Origin: Thermotogaceae bacterium
GTDB lineage: Bacteria; Thermotogota; Thermotogae; Thermotogales; Thermotogaceae
Direction of reading: 5' to 3'
Assembly (NCBI GenBank): GCA_027038385.1
Contig: JALVXE010000214.1
Span: 1 to 5,955 of the forward strand
DNA length: 5,955 nucleotides
Position 1 is the stretch's first letter; every line of letters starts with the position of its first letter. The position numbers were made by a program, and so were the translations under genes. The notes under the pieces are model-generated. The model was given only the letters and a program-made list of their open reading frames with translations. It was not told where the DNA came from and did no database searches. This document shows positions 5,121 through 5,955 of the stretch, one piece after another.

Positions 5121-5955
5121 TCAACGCACCTGCCCAGCTTCTCTCTTCAGCCTTTCCGCTTTTTCGAGGGCTTCCTCTATCGTTCCGACCATGTAGAACG
5201 CCTGCTCTGGAAGATCGTCGTATTTTCCTTCAAGGATCTCTTTGAACCCCCTCACGGTTTCGCTTATCGGAACGTATACACCGGGTTGACCGGTGAATCT
5301 CTCGGCTATGTGAGTTGGCTGAGTTAAGAATCTTTCTATCTTTCTCGCTCTCTGAACGATTATCTTGTCTTCTTCTGAGAGCTCTTCCATACCTAGTATC
5401 GCTATTATGTCCTGAAGGTCTTTGTACCTTTGGAGAACTTCCTGGACTCCTCTTGCGACTCTGTAGTGCTCTTCACCAACGACCATTGGGTCTAAAACTT
5501 TAGATGACGAGTCAAGCGGGTCGACCGCTGGGTACAGCCCGAGCTCTGCCCTTCTCCTTGCGAGGACGACGAAAGCGTCAAGATGCGCAAACGTCGTGGC
5601 CGGCGCCGGGTCGGTTATGTCGTCCGCTGGAACGTATATCGCCTGAACGGAAGTTATAGAACCGTTCTTCGTGGACGTGATCCTCTCCTGAAGCTCTCCC
5701 ATATCGGTTGAAAGAGTTGGCTGATAACCGACAGCTGATGGCATCCTTCCAAGAAGAGCCGAGACCTCAGATCCAGCCTGAACGAACCTGAATATGTTGT
5801 CTATGAAAAGAAGAACATCTCTTCTTTCAACATCCCTGAAGTACTCTGCTATCGTCAAAGCAGTCAGCGCCACCCTAAACCTCGCTCCGGGTGGCTCGTT
5901 CATCTGACCGAACACAAGGACGGTGTTTTCCAAAACTCCTGCTTCCTGCATTTCA
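5121..5955 (-). CDS. atpD: F-type ATP synthase subunit beta, C-terminal part (partial)
   Basis: 277 complete codons up to the TGA at 5123-5121; the gene continues past the right edge, so the P-loop and catalytic Glu region are not visible. The beta subunit carries the catalytic nucleotide sites of membrane-bound F1Fo. Identity is unmistakable: VFGQMNEPPGARFRVALT, Walker B strand DVLLFIDNIFRF with the Mg-coordinating Asp, AGSEVSALLGRMPSAVGYQP, ITSVQAIYVPADDITDPAPA, LYPAVDPLDSSSK with the adenine-stacking Tyr, IIAILGMEELSEED (the DELSEED lever, first Asp replaced by Glu), and ERFTGQPG with the second adenine-pocket Phe. The C-terminus LPEQAFYMVGTIEEALEKA is normal. About 60 percent of a normal beta chain is present. 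Transcription enters from the right, from the rest of the atp operon, and atpC follows after 1 nt. HLDAFVVLARRRAELG deviates from the usual HLDATTVLSRxIAELG. Confidence 0.97.
   Translation of the reverse strand, partial: EMQEAGVLENTVLVFGQMNEPPGARFRVALTALTIAEYFRDVERRDVLLFIDNIFRFVQAGSEVSALLGRMPSAVGYQPTLSTDMGELQERITSTKNGSITSVQAIYVPADDITDPAPATTFAHLDAFVVLARRRAELGLYPAVDPLDSSSKVLDPMVVGEEHYRVARGVQEVLQRYKDLQDIIAILGMEELSEEDKIIVQRARKIERFLTQPTHIAERFTGQPGVYVPISETVRGFKEILEGKYDDLPEQAFYMVGTIEEALEKAERLKREAGQVR

Noticed and set aside
4878..5327. 149-codon + strand frame opposite atpC and atpD
   Set aside because: Antisense to two unmistakable ATP synthase genes; no recognisable domain.
5600..5609. CCGGCGCCGG palindrome in atpD
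   Set aside because: It encodes the invariant DPAPAT stretch, so GC-rich codon choice explains it.

Overview
The window reads as a piece of a hyperthermophilic Thermotogales chromosome, most likely Thermotoga or a close relative. This rests on gene-dense packing with almost no intergenic DNA, overlapping genes, strong GGAGGTGA-type ribosome binding sites, many GTG starts, Lys/Glu-rich proteins with AGA/AGG arginine codons, and an F-type ATP synthase of bacterial type. The genus call is inference, not a database match.

Left half, + strand (1-2237). A 31-codon tail of an unidentified gene is followed directly by a 402-residue exported protein that looks like an outer-membrane beta-barrel. A perfect 10-bp stem terminator closes that unit. 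Just beyond it lies a two-gene pair: a small MTH1187/YkoF-family (DUF77) thiamine-binding-type protein, and a class I SAM-dependent methyltransferase that overlaps it by 38 nt.

Right half, - strand (5955 down to 2224). In transcription order there are the 3' end of atpD (F1 beta), a very short atpC (F1 epsilon, 86 residues, apparently without the C-terminal helical domain), a DegV-family protein, a TPR protein and a type 4 prepilin peptidase. The junctions are +1 nt, -1 nt (TGATG), +12 nt and -16 nt, with no terminator between them. The tail of the ATP synthase operon therefore seems to run on into lipid-binding, TPR and pilin-processing genes. The two strands converge with a 14-nt overlap between the methyltransferase and prepilin peptidase 3' ends, leaving no room for a conventional terminator.

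The only true intergenic gap is 62 nt (1308-1369), so no stretch over 300 bases lacks a gene. I saw no tRNA, rRNA, CRISPR array, insertion sequence or phage element. I found no clear new defence or mobile system. The most useful observations are the truncated epsilon subunit, the extended ATP synthase operon, the terminator directly in front of the DUF77 gene, and two strong inverted repeats inside coding regions.
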